A stretch of 64,000 bases of DNA, from contig NZ_FNVQ01000001.1 in the NCBI RefSeq assembly GCF_900108065.1, forward strand, positions 558,001-622,000, read 5' to 3'. This DNA is from Marinobacterium lutimaris (GTDB lineage Bacteria > Pseudomonadota > Gammaproteobacteria > Pseudomonadales > Balneatricaceae). Position numbers and translations under genes: made by a program. Below, one piece after another: positions 34,466 to 43,116 of the stretch; the stretch's first letter is position 1; every line of letters starts with the position of its first letter. The notes under the pieces were generated by a model, which worked only from the letters and a program-made list of their open reading frames with translations, searched no databases and had not been told where the DNA came from.

Positions 34466-36132
34466 CGTTTGTCAGCCAGGATATAACGGTTCTTGCCGCT
34501 GTATTTAGCGCGATACATGGTCTGGTCGGCGAGGATCAATAGCTCGGTGCTTTCCTGGCTGTGGTCCGGGTAGCAGGCGGCGCCCAGGCTCAGAGTGACG
34601 GAAAGATCGTTGAAACGGTAAGCGCCGTGGCTGACCAGCCGCCCAGATACCTCCTCCAGCATCTCGTCATCGCCGCAATCCGGCAGAATCAGCGCAAACT
34701 CATCACCGCCGATACGTGCCAGGGTGTCGCTCTCGCGGATCAGCGACTTGATGCGTACGGCGATCTCCCGCAGCAGCGTATCCCCCGCCTCATGGCCGTA
34801 GGTATCGTTCACGTTTTTGAAGCCGTCCAGGTCGATATAGATCACCGCGAGGCGCTTGCCGGTACGTTTGCTGGTGGCGATTGCCTTCTCCAGATGCTCG
34901 GCAAAGAGGCGTCGGTTCGGCAGGCCCGTGAGCACATCGTGCATCGCCTGATGACGCAGCCTGGCCTGCTGGGCTTTGAGCTGGCGGATATCGGTGCAGA
35001 CCAGAATATAGGGGCGGTGTTGCTCTTCGGAGGTTTCCTGGCGGACCAGTGAGGCCAGCACAGGAACGGGTTCGCCTGTGCGTGAGAGCAGCAGCAATTC
35101 GCCACGCCACTCCTGCTCGTTACTTTCGCCGAGCAGAGCGGCCAGGTCCAGCGGCGCCGAAAAGTCGGGCAGGCTCAGCAGGGCGGATAGACTCAGGCTG
35201 CTCGCCTGTTCCTCATCGCAATGCATCATATCCAGCAGTGCCCGGTTGGTGCGCACCAGTTGCTGCTGTTCATCGAAAACCAGAATTCCCTCGGCGCAGT
35301 GGCTGAACACGGTTTCTGCCAGTTGCAGCCGCCGCTGGGAGCGACGCTTATCGGTGATGTCGAGGATGCTGCCCCACATATGGCGGGTAACACCATCGCT
35401 ATCCGGATGCAGGTAGTTGCGCTCCAGCAGGTGGCGGGTTTCGCCGTTGCGAATGATGCGGTACTCGATCTCGTAGGCTTCGTTATTTTCCATCGAGGCG
35501 TTAACGTGCCGGGTTACCGACTCCCGGTCATCCGGGTGCACCACGCTCAGGTAGGCTTCATAGCTGGCTTCGAACTGGTTCGGATCCAGGCCAAACATGG
35601 CGTAGACGCCCTCAGACCAGCTCAACCTATCCTCCTGGCGATCCCACTCCCAGGTACCGACACCGGCATCCTGTTGCAGCTGCTCCATCACCACGGCGTT
35701 ATCGTCGCGCGGGATCAGCGTGGCGAGAACAACCCGTTTCGAGGAGGGGCCGGGGATTGATGAGAGCTCGATATGCACGGGGATTGCGCGGCCAGACTGG
35801 TGACGGGCGATCAGCGAGCCGAGCTGATTCATCGGGCGTGAACGACCGGACTGGTTGAATGCCTTGCGCCAGTGGTCGTGATGATGTCTGTGCTGCTCGG
35901 GCACCAGCGCCTCGACACTGAGCCCAATCAGTGTGCCCAGCTCATAGCCGAGCAGGCGTGCGGCAGCGGGGTTGGCATAGCTGATTTTGCCGTCGGCTTC
36001 GATGCGCAGGATCGCCTGAGTCAGATGGTCGGTCAGCGGTACATCGGCGGGGGGCATAGAGGCCCGTTTTCTGACCGTAACGCCGGCAAGAACCGCAATA
36101 CCCACCAGCGCTGAAACCCAACCGAAACCCAT
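34462..36132 (-). CDS. Membrane-anchored diguanylate cyclase with PAS domains
   Basis: A 556-residue protein with one N-terminal transmembrane helix (GWVSALVGIAVLAGVTV), a first PAS (AILRIEADGKISYANPAAARLLGY), a second PAS/PAC (GTWEWDRQEDRLSWSEGVYAMFGL to MWGSILDITDKRR), a third PAS (VFSHCAEGILVFDEQQQLV) and a GGDEF domain (HDVLTGLPNRRLFAEHL; GGDEF active site). RESD lies five residues before GGDEF, so the inhibitory site is intact. There is no periplasmic domain, so the signal is probably intracellular, such as redox, haem or a small ligand. Third GGDEF protein of the window. Confidence 0.9.
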   Translation of the reverse strand: MGFGWVSALVGIAVLAGVTVRKRASMPPADVPLTDHLTQAILRIEADGKISYANPAAARLLGYELGTLIGLSVEALVPEQHRHHHDHWRKAFNQSGRSRPMNQLGSLIARHQSGRAIPVHIELSSIPGPSSKRVVLATLIPRDDNAVVMEQLQQDAGVGTWEWDRQEDRLSWSEGVYAMFGLDPNQFEASYEAYLSVVHPDDRESVTRHVNASMENNEAYEIEYRIIRNGETRHLLERNYLHPDSDGVTRHMWGSILDITDKRRSQRRLQLAETVFSHCAEGILVFDEQQQLVRTNRALLDMMHCDEEQASSLSLSALLSLPDFSAPLDLAALLGESNEQEWRGELLLLSRTGEPVPVLASLVRQETSEEQHRPYILVCTDIRQLKAQQARLRHQAMHDVLTGLPNRRLFAEHLEKAIATSKRTGKRLAVIYIDLDGFKNVNDTYGHEAGDTLLREIAVRIKSLIRESDTLARIGGDEFALILPDCGDDEMLEEVSGRLVSHGAYRFNDLSVTLSLGAACYPDHSQESTELLILADQTMYRAKYSGKNRYILADKR

Positions 36133-36341
36133 TAACTGTTGCCCATCACAAACGTTGTTTTGAGGAGGATAGCGGTAGGGGTTTATCTATGACAAGAGAC
36201 TATTTAAGCAGCCGTTGATGCATTTGATGGGGTCCGTGCTCATCAGGTCGCTGGTGACCCGGTGAGAGTATCTGTGGATTTGTCGGCGCTGGTGTTTTCG
36301 GTGACGAAGGCCGAAGTGTCTGGGTTAACGGGCAGATTGTT

Positions 36342-36357
36342 AAAGTGTCGACACTTT
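36342..36357. promoter_or_regulatory. 16-bp perfect palindrome upstream of prpE
   Basis: AAAGTGTCGACACTTT is fully self-complementary. A half-site copy, GAAGTGTC, lies about 30 bases upstream (36314-36321). It is a likely operator for a dimeric regulator of prpE; the regulator is not identified. Confidence 0.5.
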
Positions 36358-36415
36358 GCCTCTTTCATCAACGGGGTATAAAAATTGACGTCGGTCACCG
36401 AAATCACGCTCTGAT

Positions 36416-36431
36416 TACTGCAGTTGCAGTA
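36416..36431. promoter_or_regulatory. Inverted repeat with CTGC-N4-GCAG core upstream of prpE
   Basis: TACTGCA-gt-TGCAGTA. Its core fits CTGC-N4-GCAG, a spacing reported for PhaR-type regulators of PHA genes. Since propionyl-CoA feeds PHA synthesis, shared control with the phasin genes is possible, but the phasin operators have a different half-site, so this stays speculative. Confidence 0.4.
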
Positions 36432-36591
36432 TTTGTTGATAACTCATACAAAAATTACGCCTTTTGTCGTATCTCTTTTATCCAATTCTTTAGCTACAGT
36501 GGCATGGCGACGATGGGGATGTGTCAACAATAAATCATAATACCCCTGACAATTTCAGCGTCTAACAATTAGAGATAAAGGGACCTGTGCC

Positions 36592-38487
36592 ATGTCCTAC
36601 CAAGCCGAATACAGCAAGTCTGTCGAGAATCCCGAAGGTTTCTGGGCGGAAAAAGCGTCTGATCTTCCCTGGTACACCCAACCCCAAACGATCCTTTCCA
36701 AAGATGAAAACGGTATCTACCGCTGGTTTGCCGACGGTGAGATGAACACCGCCTACATGGCGCTGGATTTTCACGTGGAAAATGGTCGGGGTGACCAGGA
36801 TGCTCTTATTTACGACTCACCCGTAACCGGCACCAAAAGCAGACTCACCTACCGGGAAATGCGTGACCAGGTAGCCAGCTTTGCCGGTGTGCTGAAGGCG
36901 CAGGGCGTCACCAAGGGCGACCGGGTAGTGCTTTACATGCCGATGGTGCCGGAAGCGCTGATCGCCATGCTCGCCGTGGCGCGCCTGGGTGCGATCCACT
37001 CCGTTGTATTCGGTGGCTTCGCTCCCCATGAGCTGGCCGTACGTATCGACGATGCGGAACCCAAGGTGGTGGTATCAGCCTCTTGCGGCGTTGAGGTCGC
37101 CAAGGTGATCGAATACAAGCCGATGCTGGATCAGGCGATCGAGATGTCGGCGCACAAACCTGATGCCTGCATCATCCTGCAGCGCGAGCAGGCGATCGCC
37201 AAGCTGACCGAAGGTCGCGATCTGGACTGGGCTGCAGAGATGGAGAAGGCCGAGCCTGCCGACTGTGTTCCGGTCAAAGGCACCGATCCGCTCTATATCC
37301 TTTATACCTCCGGCACCACCGGCAAGCCGAAAGGGGTGGTGCGCGATAACGGCGGTCATGCCGTGGCACTGAAATACTCGATGAAGGCGATCTATAACAT
37401 GCAGCCGGGCGACGTGTTCTGGGCCGCATCGGATGTGGGCTGGGTCGTTGGCCACTCCTATATCGTCTATGGCCCGCTGCTGGCCGGTTGCACCACCATC
37501 GTTTACGAGGGCAAGCCGGTGCGTACCCCGGATGCCGGAGCCTTCTGGCGCGTGGTTGAGGAGTACAAGGCGAAGGCACTGTTTGCGGCGCCCACCGCCT
37601 TCCGTGCGATCAAGAAAGAAGATCCGGAAGCTGCGCTGATTCAGAACTACGACCTGTCTTCGCTGCAGACGATCTTTATGGCCGGCGAGCGTCTGGATCC
37701 GCCGACCTACGACTGGACCGTCGGTAAAACAGGCAAGCCGGTGGTCGACCACTGGTGGCAGACCGAAACCGGCTGGGCGATCTGCGGCAACCTGATGGGG
37801 ATCGAGCCCAAAGAGCCGAAGGCGGGTTCATCCACGCTGCCGGTGCCGGGCTTTAACGTCAAAATTCTCGGCGTCGATGGCCAGGAACTGCCGGCCGGAG
37901 AGCAGGGTTCTATCGCGCTCAAGCTGCCGCTGCCGCCGAGCTGCCTGCCCACCATCTGGGGCGATTTCGAGCGTTTCCGTACCGGTTATCTGGCTGATTT
38001 CCCCGGTTACTACACGTCGGGCGATGGCGGTTACAAGGATGAAGAGGGCTACGTCTTCATCATGGGCCGCACCGATGACGTGATTAACGTGGCCGGTCAC
38101 CGTCTCTCCACCGGCGAGATGGAAGAGATCGTCGCGGCGCATCCGGCCGTGGCCGAGTGTGCGGTCATCGGTATCAACGATCCGCTGAAAGGTCAGGAAC
38201 CGATTGGCTTGGTGCTGCTGAAAGATGGTGCCGAAGAGGATGAAGAGCAGCTGCAGACCGAGCTGGTCGCCATGGTGCGCAAGGAGATCGGTCCGATCGC
38301 CTGCTTCCGTCGCGCCATCGTTGTGCAGCGTCTGCCTAAAACCCGTTCAGGCAAAATCCTGCGCAAGCTGTTGCGTCAGATCGCCGATGGTCAGGAATAC
38401 ACCATTCCGTCCACCATCGATGATCCGGCAAGCCTGGCGGAGATTGAAGAGATCATGGATGACCACGGACTGGTGCAACGCGCATAG
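36592..38487 (+). CDS. prpE: Propionate-CoA ligase (propionyl-CoA synthetase)
   Basis: A 631-residue AMP-forming acyl-CoA synthetase that activates propionate (and often acetate) with ATP and CoA. The AMP-binding motif YTSGTTGKPKGVV, VDHWWQTETGWAICG and the C-terminal lysine segment PKTRSGKILRKLL are present. The N-terminal NTAYMALDFHVENGRGDQDA followed by YDSPVTGTK is characteristic of PrpE over Acs, and the length fits. AAGGGAC precedes the ATG. It is a single-gene unit with its own terminator; the methylcitrate genes are not nearby. Acs cannot be fully excluded as a side activity. Confidence 0.92.
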   Translation: MSYQAEYSKSVENPEGFWAEKASDLPWYTQPQTILSKDENGIYRWFADGEMNTAYMALDFHVENGRGDQDALIYDSPVTGTKSRLTYREMRDQVASFAGVLKAQGVTKGDRVVLYMPMVPEALIAMLAVARLGAIHSVVFGGFAPHELAVRIDDAEPKVVVSASCGVEVAKVIEYKPMLDQAIEMSAHKPDACIILQREQAIAKLTEGRDLDWAAEMEKAEPADCVPVKGTDPLYILYTSGTTGKPKGVVRDNGGHAVALKYSMKAIYNMQPGDVFWAASDVGWVVGHSYIVYGPLLAGCTTIVYEGKPVRTPDAGAFWRVVEEYKAKALFAAPTAFRAIKKEDPEAALIQNYDLSSLQTIFMAGERLDPPTYDWTVGKTGKPVVDHWWQTETGWAICGNLMGIEPKEPKAGSSTLPVPGFNVKILGVDGQELPAGEQGSIALKLPLPPSCLPTIWGDFERFRTGYLADFPGYYTSGDGGYKDEEGYVFIMGRTDDVINVAGHRLSTGEMEEIVAAHPAVAECAVIGINDPLKGQEPIGLVLLKDGAEEDEEQLQTELVAMVRKEIGPIACFRRAIVVQRLPKTRSGKILRKLLRQIADGQEYTIPSTIDDPASLAEIEEIMDDHGLVQRA

Positions 38488-38528
38488 GAATGCGCGAATA
38501 AAAATAAGAGTTATCACCGGAGTGTTGG

Positions 38529-38557
38529 AGCCGCGCCATTAAGGGCGCGGCTTTTTT
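38529..38557 (+). terminator. Intrinsic terminator of prpE
   Basis: Perfect 9-bp stem AGCCGCGCC / GGCGCGGCT, 6-base loop, run of six T, about 40 bases after the stop. Confidence 0.95.
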
Positions 38558-38589
38558 ATGCCCTTCTCCGGGCGAGGTTAAATAACGGG

Positions 38590-38928
38590 TCAGGCCAGAC
38601 GAGCGCCGTTGGGCAGCTCCATATCAACGCCTGAAAGCACTACGGAACCATCGGGCCGGTGCAGTCCTGTAACCAGGCATTCAGACATGATCGGACCGAT
38701 CTGCTTGGGTGGAAAGTTCACCACCGCCAATACCTGCTTGCCCAGAAGGGACTCCTTCGAATACAGCTCGGTGATCTGCGCGCTGGATTTCTTGATGCCA
38801 AGCTCAGCGCCGAAGTCCACCTTCAGTTTATAAGCCGGGCGGCGGGCTTGTGGAAAATCCTCTACCTCGACGATCGTACCAACGCGGATATCGACCTTCT
38901 GAAAGTCGCTCCAATCTATAGGTTCCAT
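38590..38928 (-). CDS. csaA: tRNA-binding OB-fold protein CsaA/YgjH family
   Basis: A 112-residue cytoplasmic protein with the single tRNA-binding OB fold also found at the C-terminus of bacterial methionyl- and phenylalanyl-tRNA synthetases. The segments FQKVDIRVGTIVEVEDFPQARRPAYKL and VNFPPKQIGPIMSECLVTG are diagnostic. CsaA in Bacillus has been described as a secretion-linked chaperone; in E. coli the YgjH relative binds tRNA. The length is standard. Monocistronic between the prpE terminator and the next minus-strand genes. Confidence 0.92.
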   Translation of the reverse strand: MEPIDWSDFQKVDIRVGTIVEVEDFPQARRPAYKLKVDFGAELGIKKSSAQITELYSKESLLGKQVLAVVNFPPKQIGPIMSECLVTGLHRPDGSVVLSGVDMELPNGARLA

Positions 38929-39011
38929 ACTACTTCCTTAATGCAGGTTGCCTGAGGCTAGCCGTGGCTGCGCCAACGGCACCTGACACTATCTGGTTAT
39001 CTGCGGGCTTT

Positions 39012-39356
39012 TTAGTGGACGGTGAACCGGCTGAGCCGCTCATGCCAGCGGCCATCATGCTGAGCGAGGCAGCTTTCCTCGGAATCACAGCGAACCAGGC
39101 GGCGCGGGTTGTTCACGCGGATGTTGCTAGCGGCCAGCTTGTCCAGAATAAGTGTACTGAGCGCCTGCTGATCGGTCTTTGCCAGATTGGCAGTCGTGTC
39201 AAAGACACAAACCACCGTCAGGGACTCGGGGAAGCGATTGTAGTCGACCAGATGCGTCAGCCACTCAAAGCCAGGATGCCGCGTCAGGGCGATCTCGCAG
39301 GCCTCGGTTAGCGCCAGGCGTATGGCGTTATCGGTCTTTTTGTCGGTTTTTCTCAT
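39012..39356 (-). CDS. Conserved hypothetical protein
   Basis: A 114-residue soluble protein beginning MRKTDKKTDNAIRLALTEAC and containing GFEWLTHLVDYNRFPESLTVVCVFD and VRCDSEESC. Close relatives occur in Pseudomonas and other gammaproteobacteria, where they are often labelled Fis-family regulators. I see no Fis-type helix-turn-helix here, so that label is doubtful. A DNA- or RNA-related role cannot be read from the sequence. It lies upstream of, and on the same strand as, csaA. Confidence 0.7.
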   Translation of the reverse strand: MRKTDKKTDNAIRLALTEACEIALTRHPGFEWLTHLVDYNRFPESLTVVCVFDTTANLAKTDQQALSTLILDKLAASNIRVNNPRRLVRCDSEESCLAQHDGRWHERLSRFTVH

Positions 39357-39396
39357 ATAGAAGGGAGGTTCTCTGGGCTGGAGTAGCCAGCTTTGA

Positions 39397-40161
39397 CTAC
39401 TCCATGGAGCTGTGAAGAAAACTCTGCGAATCGGTAGATTGGTAGCCGCGCTTCTGGCTCTGACTGACGCTTTCGCTGGCCACCAGTTTTTCCTCCAGCC
39501 GGTCAGCCTGCCTTTTACGAATGGCCAGCGTGTTCAACTGCGCCTTCACGACTCTTTGTCGCTCGGAGTCCTGTTTACGAAGCTGCAGCGAGTACTCGGC
39601 GACGCTCCATTTGATCTGCTCGATACTGTGCTCGAGATCGTCGCTTTGCGCACTGAGTTGTTCAACTTCGGTGCTAAGGGCGGAGAGATAGTTCTCTCCG
39701 ATCAGGCCTTTCTCTACGGCCGGCTCCAGGCTTTCGATCTTGCGATTAACCATGGCCAGCCGGTCGCGGTTATCGCTCAGCTGTTGCTGCTGTGCGTCGA
39801 TGGAAGATTCGGCACTTTGAATACGATGGCGCAGTTCGGTCTGCTTTTCCTGGCGCAGCTCTTTAATAAGCTCAAAGCGTTTATTGGCCTCATCCAGAAG
39901 GGATGCCAGGGTGGGATCGGTTGACGCTGTGTGCAGCAGTTCGTCGCTGAAACTGATCGCTGGCTGACCTTTGGCCTCGGCCTGCAGCTCTGCCATGCGT
40001 GTCTGAATGCGGAACTGCTCGGTGCTCAGATGGGGCTGAGTATTTACCCCAGAGTCAGCCCGACTGACTTGACTGCCGGCGCTCCAGCAGAAAATGCACG
40101 CTGCTGTTAAACCTAAAACTTTGTTCACTTTTGTATGCCCAGTTAACCGTGAGTCGTTCAT
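39397..40161 (-). CDS. Exported free-standing alpha-hairpin of HlyD/AprE-type secretion adaptor
   Basis: A 254-residue protein, nearly all coiled coil after a signal peptide (VLGLTAACIFCWSAGSQVSRA). Its body follows the middle part of type I secretion adaptors of the AprE/PrsE kind: EQFRIQTRMAELQAEAKG, then ISFSDELL, DPTLASLLDEANKRFE, a long first helix, the turn AVEKGLIGENYLSALSTEV, then the return helix to LEEKLVASES. In true adaptors this hairpin is flanked by two lipoyl halves and a membrane helix plus beta-barrel; all are missing here. AGGAAGAG precedes the ATG, and no ABC or TolC gene is adjacent. Either a domain in independent use or the intact remnant of a longer gene; the own signal peptide favours the first. 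Confidence 0.65.
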   Translation of the reverse strand: MNDSRLTGHTKVNKVLGLTAACIFCWSAGSQVSRADSGVNTQPHLSTEQFRIQTRMAELQAEAKGQPAISFSDELLHTASTDPTLASLLDEANKRFELIKELRQEKQTELRHRIQSAESSIDAQQQQLSDNRDRLAMVNRKIESLEPAVEKGLIGENYLSALSTEVEQLSAQSDDLEHSIEQIKWSVAEYSLQLRKQDSERQRVVKAQLNTLAIRKRQADRLEEKLVASESVSQSQKRGYQSTDSQSFLHSSME

Positions 40162-40354
40162 GCGCGGCTCTTCCTTGATCGACGCAAAATTCCAACGGGC
40201 GTTTAAAGTAGCAGATTAGCGGCATTTTCCGAAGGGGCTGATCGGCTTACGGGGCGCTTTACGAAAAGTTAAAGCGCTGGTCAGTGAACTGTTTGTCGGG
40301 AAGCTGGATCTGAGTGCATAGTTCATCACCCTGATACCAGAAGGACCAGAATCG

Positions 40355-40726
40355 ATGGTTAGTATGAAAAGAGTAACGAGTGCGTTAGCGGTAACTATCC
40401 TCGGGCTTGTGACGGCAAGTTGCGCCACCACCAACAGCCGCTTTGTGACCGCCGATGAGGTCAGCGAATATCTGATCAAGCAAAACCCGCAGGCGGTGCA
40501 GCGAGCCTTGGGGGAGCCGCGCACGGTGGAGAATATCGGCGGCAACAGAAGCGTGTGGACCTACCACTCCGATATGATCCAGGATAAAAAAGCGACCCAA
40601 GGCAAATGCGAGATGATCATCACCTTCGAGGGCAACAAGGCGGTGAACGTGGATGTGGATGCCACGGAATACTCGCCCTTTGCGGCGCCGCTGGCGACCT
40701 GTAACCAGATGCTTGATAGCCTGTAG
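40355..40726 (+). CDS. Small exported protein, probable BamE/SmpA-like lipoprotein
   Basis: A 123-residue protein with an N-terminal export signal (KRVTSALAVTILGLVTASC). The cysteine at the end could be lipidated, though the lipobox VTASC is not ideal. The middle part (LIKQNPQAVQRALGEPRTVENIGGNRSVWTYHSD) has the pattern of BamE/SmpA-OmlA-type small outer-membrane lipoproteins, in which a G-E-P turn precedes a W-x-Y strand. AAGGA lies about nine bases before the ATG. Divergent from the hairpin protein gene. Role unknown; envelope assembly is a guess from the fold. Confidence 0.7.
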   Translation: MVSMKRVTSALAVTILGLVTASCATTNSRFVTADEVSEYLIKQNPQAVQRALGEPRTVENIGGNRSVWTYHSDMIQDKKATQGKCEMIITFEGNKAVNVDVDATEYSPFAAPLATCNQMLDSL

Positions 40727-40928
40727 TTTGGTGACCTGTTCGATGACCTGTTTGGTGAGCTCTCTGGCGCGCTGGTCAGGTAGATGAGTCCAGTAAGTTC
40801 ATCCCGCCTCTGGCTCTTGATCCTGTTTTAGACCATTACTGCAGAGGGTGAGGGAATTGACCCCGTCAACCTCTGCACAGGATGTGCGGACACCTGTAGA
40901 AGTGGCTGGTCGCTAAAAGCGTTAGCCC

Positions 40929-41723
40929 TTATGAGGTTCCTTGGTCACCTACACCGTACCCAAGTCGTTCGGAAACGTTTTGGGCTGCCTGACGTAACCG
41001 GTTGGCTATATCGCCATCCAGTGATGCATCGAACGCTCCCGCTGGACCCATAGCGGTCAGAGCGAGGACCACGTTTCCATCGTGATTAAATATAGGCGCG
41101 CTAAGTGCGTTTATACCGGGGACAGGGTAGCCGACAGCTTGTGCGAGCATGTGTGCACGTATGTCATTGAGTGACTCTTCGAACTCTTTCATGACGTTGC
41201 CCCGCTTAATAGCATCTTCAGGGGAAAGTCTATTGTTTTCCTCGTTTGCGAGCTTCTCGGTCATCTTCGGCGGCAAGAAAGCGCCAAATACCCGTCCAGT
41301 CGCGGTATCCATAAGTGACATCACCGCGCCGACCCGAAGGTTTACATGGATCGGGTAGCTTGACTCCTCCATTGCCACAATGGTGGGCCCCATATTTCCC
41401 CAGATCGCTATGGCGATTGATTGGCCGGTTTTCGCCGCCAGTTCTTTGAGTTCGGGGCGTGCCTCCTGAACGGCGTCTAAACGCTGCAGGCAGACCAGTC
41501 CTAACTGCAGAGCGAAAGGACCAAGCTCGTAAAGACCGTTATCTGGATCCTGTTTCACCAGGCCGAGGTTGCAAAAGCTAACCATATAGGGATGCGCTTT
41601 TGCTGTTGTCATATCAGCCTGTTTTGCGACATCGCGTAATGCCATGGGTTTACCACAGGTGACCAGCACTCGGAGAAGCTGTCCCCCGACCTCTATCGAC
41701 TGAATTCCGCGACGTGTTTTCAC
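40929..41723 (-). CDS. IclR-family transcriptional regulator
   Basis: A 264-residue DNA-binding protein. The N-terminal winged helix (RGIQSIEVGGQLLRVLVTCGKPMALRDVAKQADM) and the C-terminal effector domain (TGQSIAIAIWGNMGPTIVAM; NALSAPIFNHDGNVVLALTA) are complete. It starts at GTG with AAGGT upstream. It is divergent from the SDR gene and marks the left edge of the accessory catabolic region, so it probably controls the SDR gene and perhaps itself. An inverted repeat lies directly before its start codon. Effector unknown; IclR members usually respond to small organic acids or aromatics. Confidence 0.9.
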   Translation of the reverse strand: MKTRRGIQSIEVGGQLLRVLVTCGKPMALRDVAKQADMTTAKAHPYMVSFCNLGLVKQDPDNGLYELGPFALQLGLVCLQRLDAVQEARPELKELAAKTGQSIAIAIWGNMGPTIVAMEESSYPIHVNLRVGAVMSLMDTATGRVFGAFLPPKMTEKLANEENNRLSPEDAIKRGNVMKEFEESLNDIRAHMLAQAVGYPVPGINALSAPIFNHDGNVVLALTAMGPAGAFDASLDGDIANRLRQAAQNVSERLGYGVGDQGTS

Positions 41724-42129
41724 TCAATTAGTACCTTGGATATACACATAGAAGGTACGGATGATAGCAGAGATGCCCGTTCCATTGGGATGGCTCTGTT
41801 AAGTTAATATCTAATAAATAAGGCAAAACTTAATAAAATTGTTAATAACGAATACGTTTGCTAATAATGAATCATGATGTTAGTGTGGTCCTATCCCTGA
41901 AAATAGGCAGGCGGTTAGCTGTAGTGCGTCGACATACTCGCGTTCTCCTCTACTGCGGTAACCCCGAGGCACTACAAGGCAGAATTTCGATTGGGGTGAC
42001 CTGAGAGGCTAAGTTCCGGAGCTTTATTCTATTGCAGGGTTGTGAAGGTTCAGCGGTGAGTAACGCGAAGACCTGATCAAGTTGACGAACATTTCTTCAA
42101 ATAACAAAAAACATGAGGGTTCGAATAGC
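41724..42129. other. Divergent promoter region between the IclR regulator and the SDR gene
   Basis: A 406-base AT-rich spacer with no convincing gene. It contains the inverted repeat next to the iclR-type gene and AT-rich sequence around 41810-41880 that is suitable for promoters. The DNA composition changes here compared with the compact gene-dense region to the left. Confidence 0.5.
41731..41758. promoter_or_regulatory. Inverted repeat adjacent to the iclR-type start codon
   Basis: GTACCTT, then 14 bases, then AAGGTAC; centres are 21 bp apart, two helical turns. One arm overlaps the ribosome-binding region of the regulator gene, as expected for an autoregulatory operator. Confidence 0.45.
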
Positions 42130-42900
42130 ATGACTCACCACACTAACAACCAATTGTTAGCGGGACGCATAGCATTGGTTACTGGAGCAGGGCAGGGAAA
42201 CGGCAGAGCAATCGCGCTTGGGCTTGCTGCGGCTGGCGCGCGAGTAATTGTGACCGATGTGAATAATGCCACTGTCCACGAAACTGCTGAGCTAATTCGT
42301 CAGAATGGCGGTGAAGCCTGGGCTTTCTTGCTCGATGTTACCTCTTCTGATGCCTGCTTGGCCTTGGCGAGAAGCGTAGGCGCTGAAATTGGTGCAGTCG
42401 ATATTATCGTAAACAATGCCGGAATCATTATTCGGGAAGGCATCGATAGTGAGCGGGCCGTCGAGAATTGGCAGAAAGTGATCGACGTTAATCTCAATGG
42501 AACATTTAACGTCACTTATGCCTGGCTGGATGCTTTGAAGGAAACCCGGGGCACAGTAATCAATGTGGGCTCTATCGCTTCCTTTGTTGGCGTAGCGGAT
42601 ACGCTCGGCTACTCACCTTCGAAAGGCGGAGTGAAAATGCTGACTCAGGCCCTCGCTCGGGAGCTGTCATCTTACGGTGTACGGGTAAATGCTATAGCAC
42701 CGGGGGTTATCGAAACGCCTATGACCGAGGCGACGCGAAACAATCCGCAGCGCCTGTCGGGATTTTTGAGCCGTACCCCTGCAGGTCGGGTCGGTACGCC
42801 AGAAGAGCTGATCGGCCCCGTCGTATTCCTCGCTTCTTCCATGTCCTCATATATTAACGGTGTCACTCTTCCGGTAGACGGCGGGTTTTTGGCAGCCTGA
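42130..42900 (+). CDS. SDR-family NAD(P)-dependent oxidoreductase
   Basis: Classical short-chain dehydrogenase of 256 residues. The cofactor motif TGAGQGNGRAIA, the NNAG motif in DIIVNNAGIII, catalytic Ser in NVGSIASF and YSPSK (YxxxK) are all present, with the C-terminal INGVTLPVDGGF. An Asp in VIVTDVNN at the end of the second strand suggests NAD preference. Such enzymes oxidise sugar alcohols, sugars or hydroxyacids. The chosen ATG at 42130 has GAGGG upstream; an in-frame TTG 16 codons earlier is less likely. It is divergent from the IclR regulator and followed by a terminator. Confidence 0.9.
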   Translation: MTHHTNNQLLAGRIALVTGAGQGNGRAIALGLAAAGARVIVTDVNNATVHETAELIRQNGGEAWAFLLDVTSSDACLALARSVGAEIGAVDIIVNNAGIIIREGIDSERAVENWQKVIDVNLNGTFNVTYAWLDALKETRGTVINVGSIASFVGVADTLGYSPSKGGVKMLTQALARELSSYGVRVNAIAPGVIETPMTEATRNNPQRLSGFLSRTPAGRVGTPEELIGPVVFLASSMSSYINGVTLPVDGGFLAA

Positions 42901-42956
42901 GTAGTTTTCTGCGCTCTAGTTACACATTCTTTTAGCCCACGGCTCGGGCACTCCTC

Positions 42957-42998
42957 GCAAGAGTTTCAGGTGTGTCGGCTTGAACTCTTGCATTTTTT
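42957..42998 (+). terminator. Intrinsic terminator of the SDR gene
   Basis: Stem GCAAGAGTT(t)CA / TGAACTCTTGC with one bulged T, a 13-base loop and a following ATTTTTTG tail. Confidence 0.8.
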
Positions 42999-43116
42999 GC
43001 TCATCTTATACATCTATATTTATTAATATCTTAAAAATAAGACGCATTTTTATGCACTTAAATCGAATATTAATATCCGATTTAAGTCACGAAATTTTAA
43101 TGAAGTATATTGCTTT

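Larger units (their letters stand above)
36133..36591. other. Control region upstream of prpE
   Basis: A 459-base spacer without a gene. It holds two perfect inverted repeats described separately (36342-36357 and 36416-36431) and AT-rich sequence up to the ribosome-binding site AAGGGAC. No other gene is convincing here; a 62-codon frame at 36345-36533 crosses both repeats and is rejected. Confidence 0.55.

Noticed and set aside
36592-38487. Acetyl-CoA synthetase (acs) as the name for this gene
   Set aside because: The N-terminal region and length fit PrpE better.
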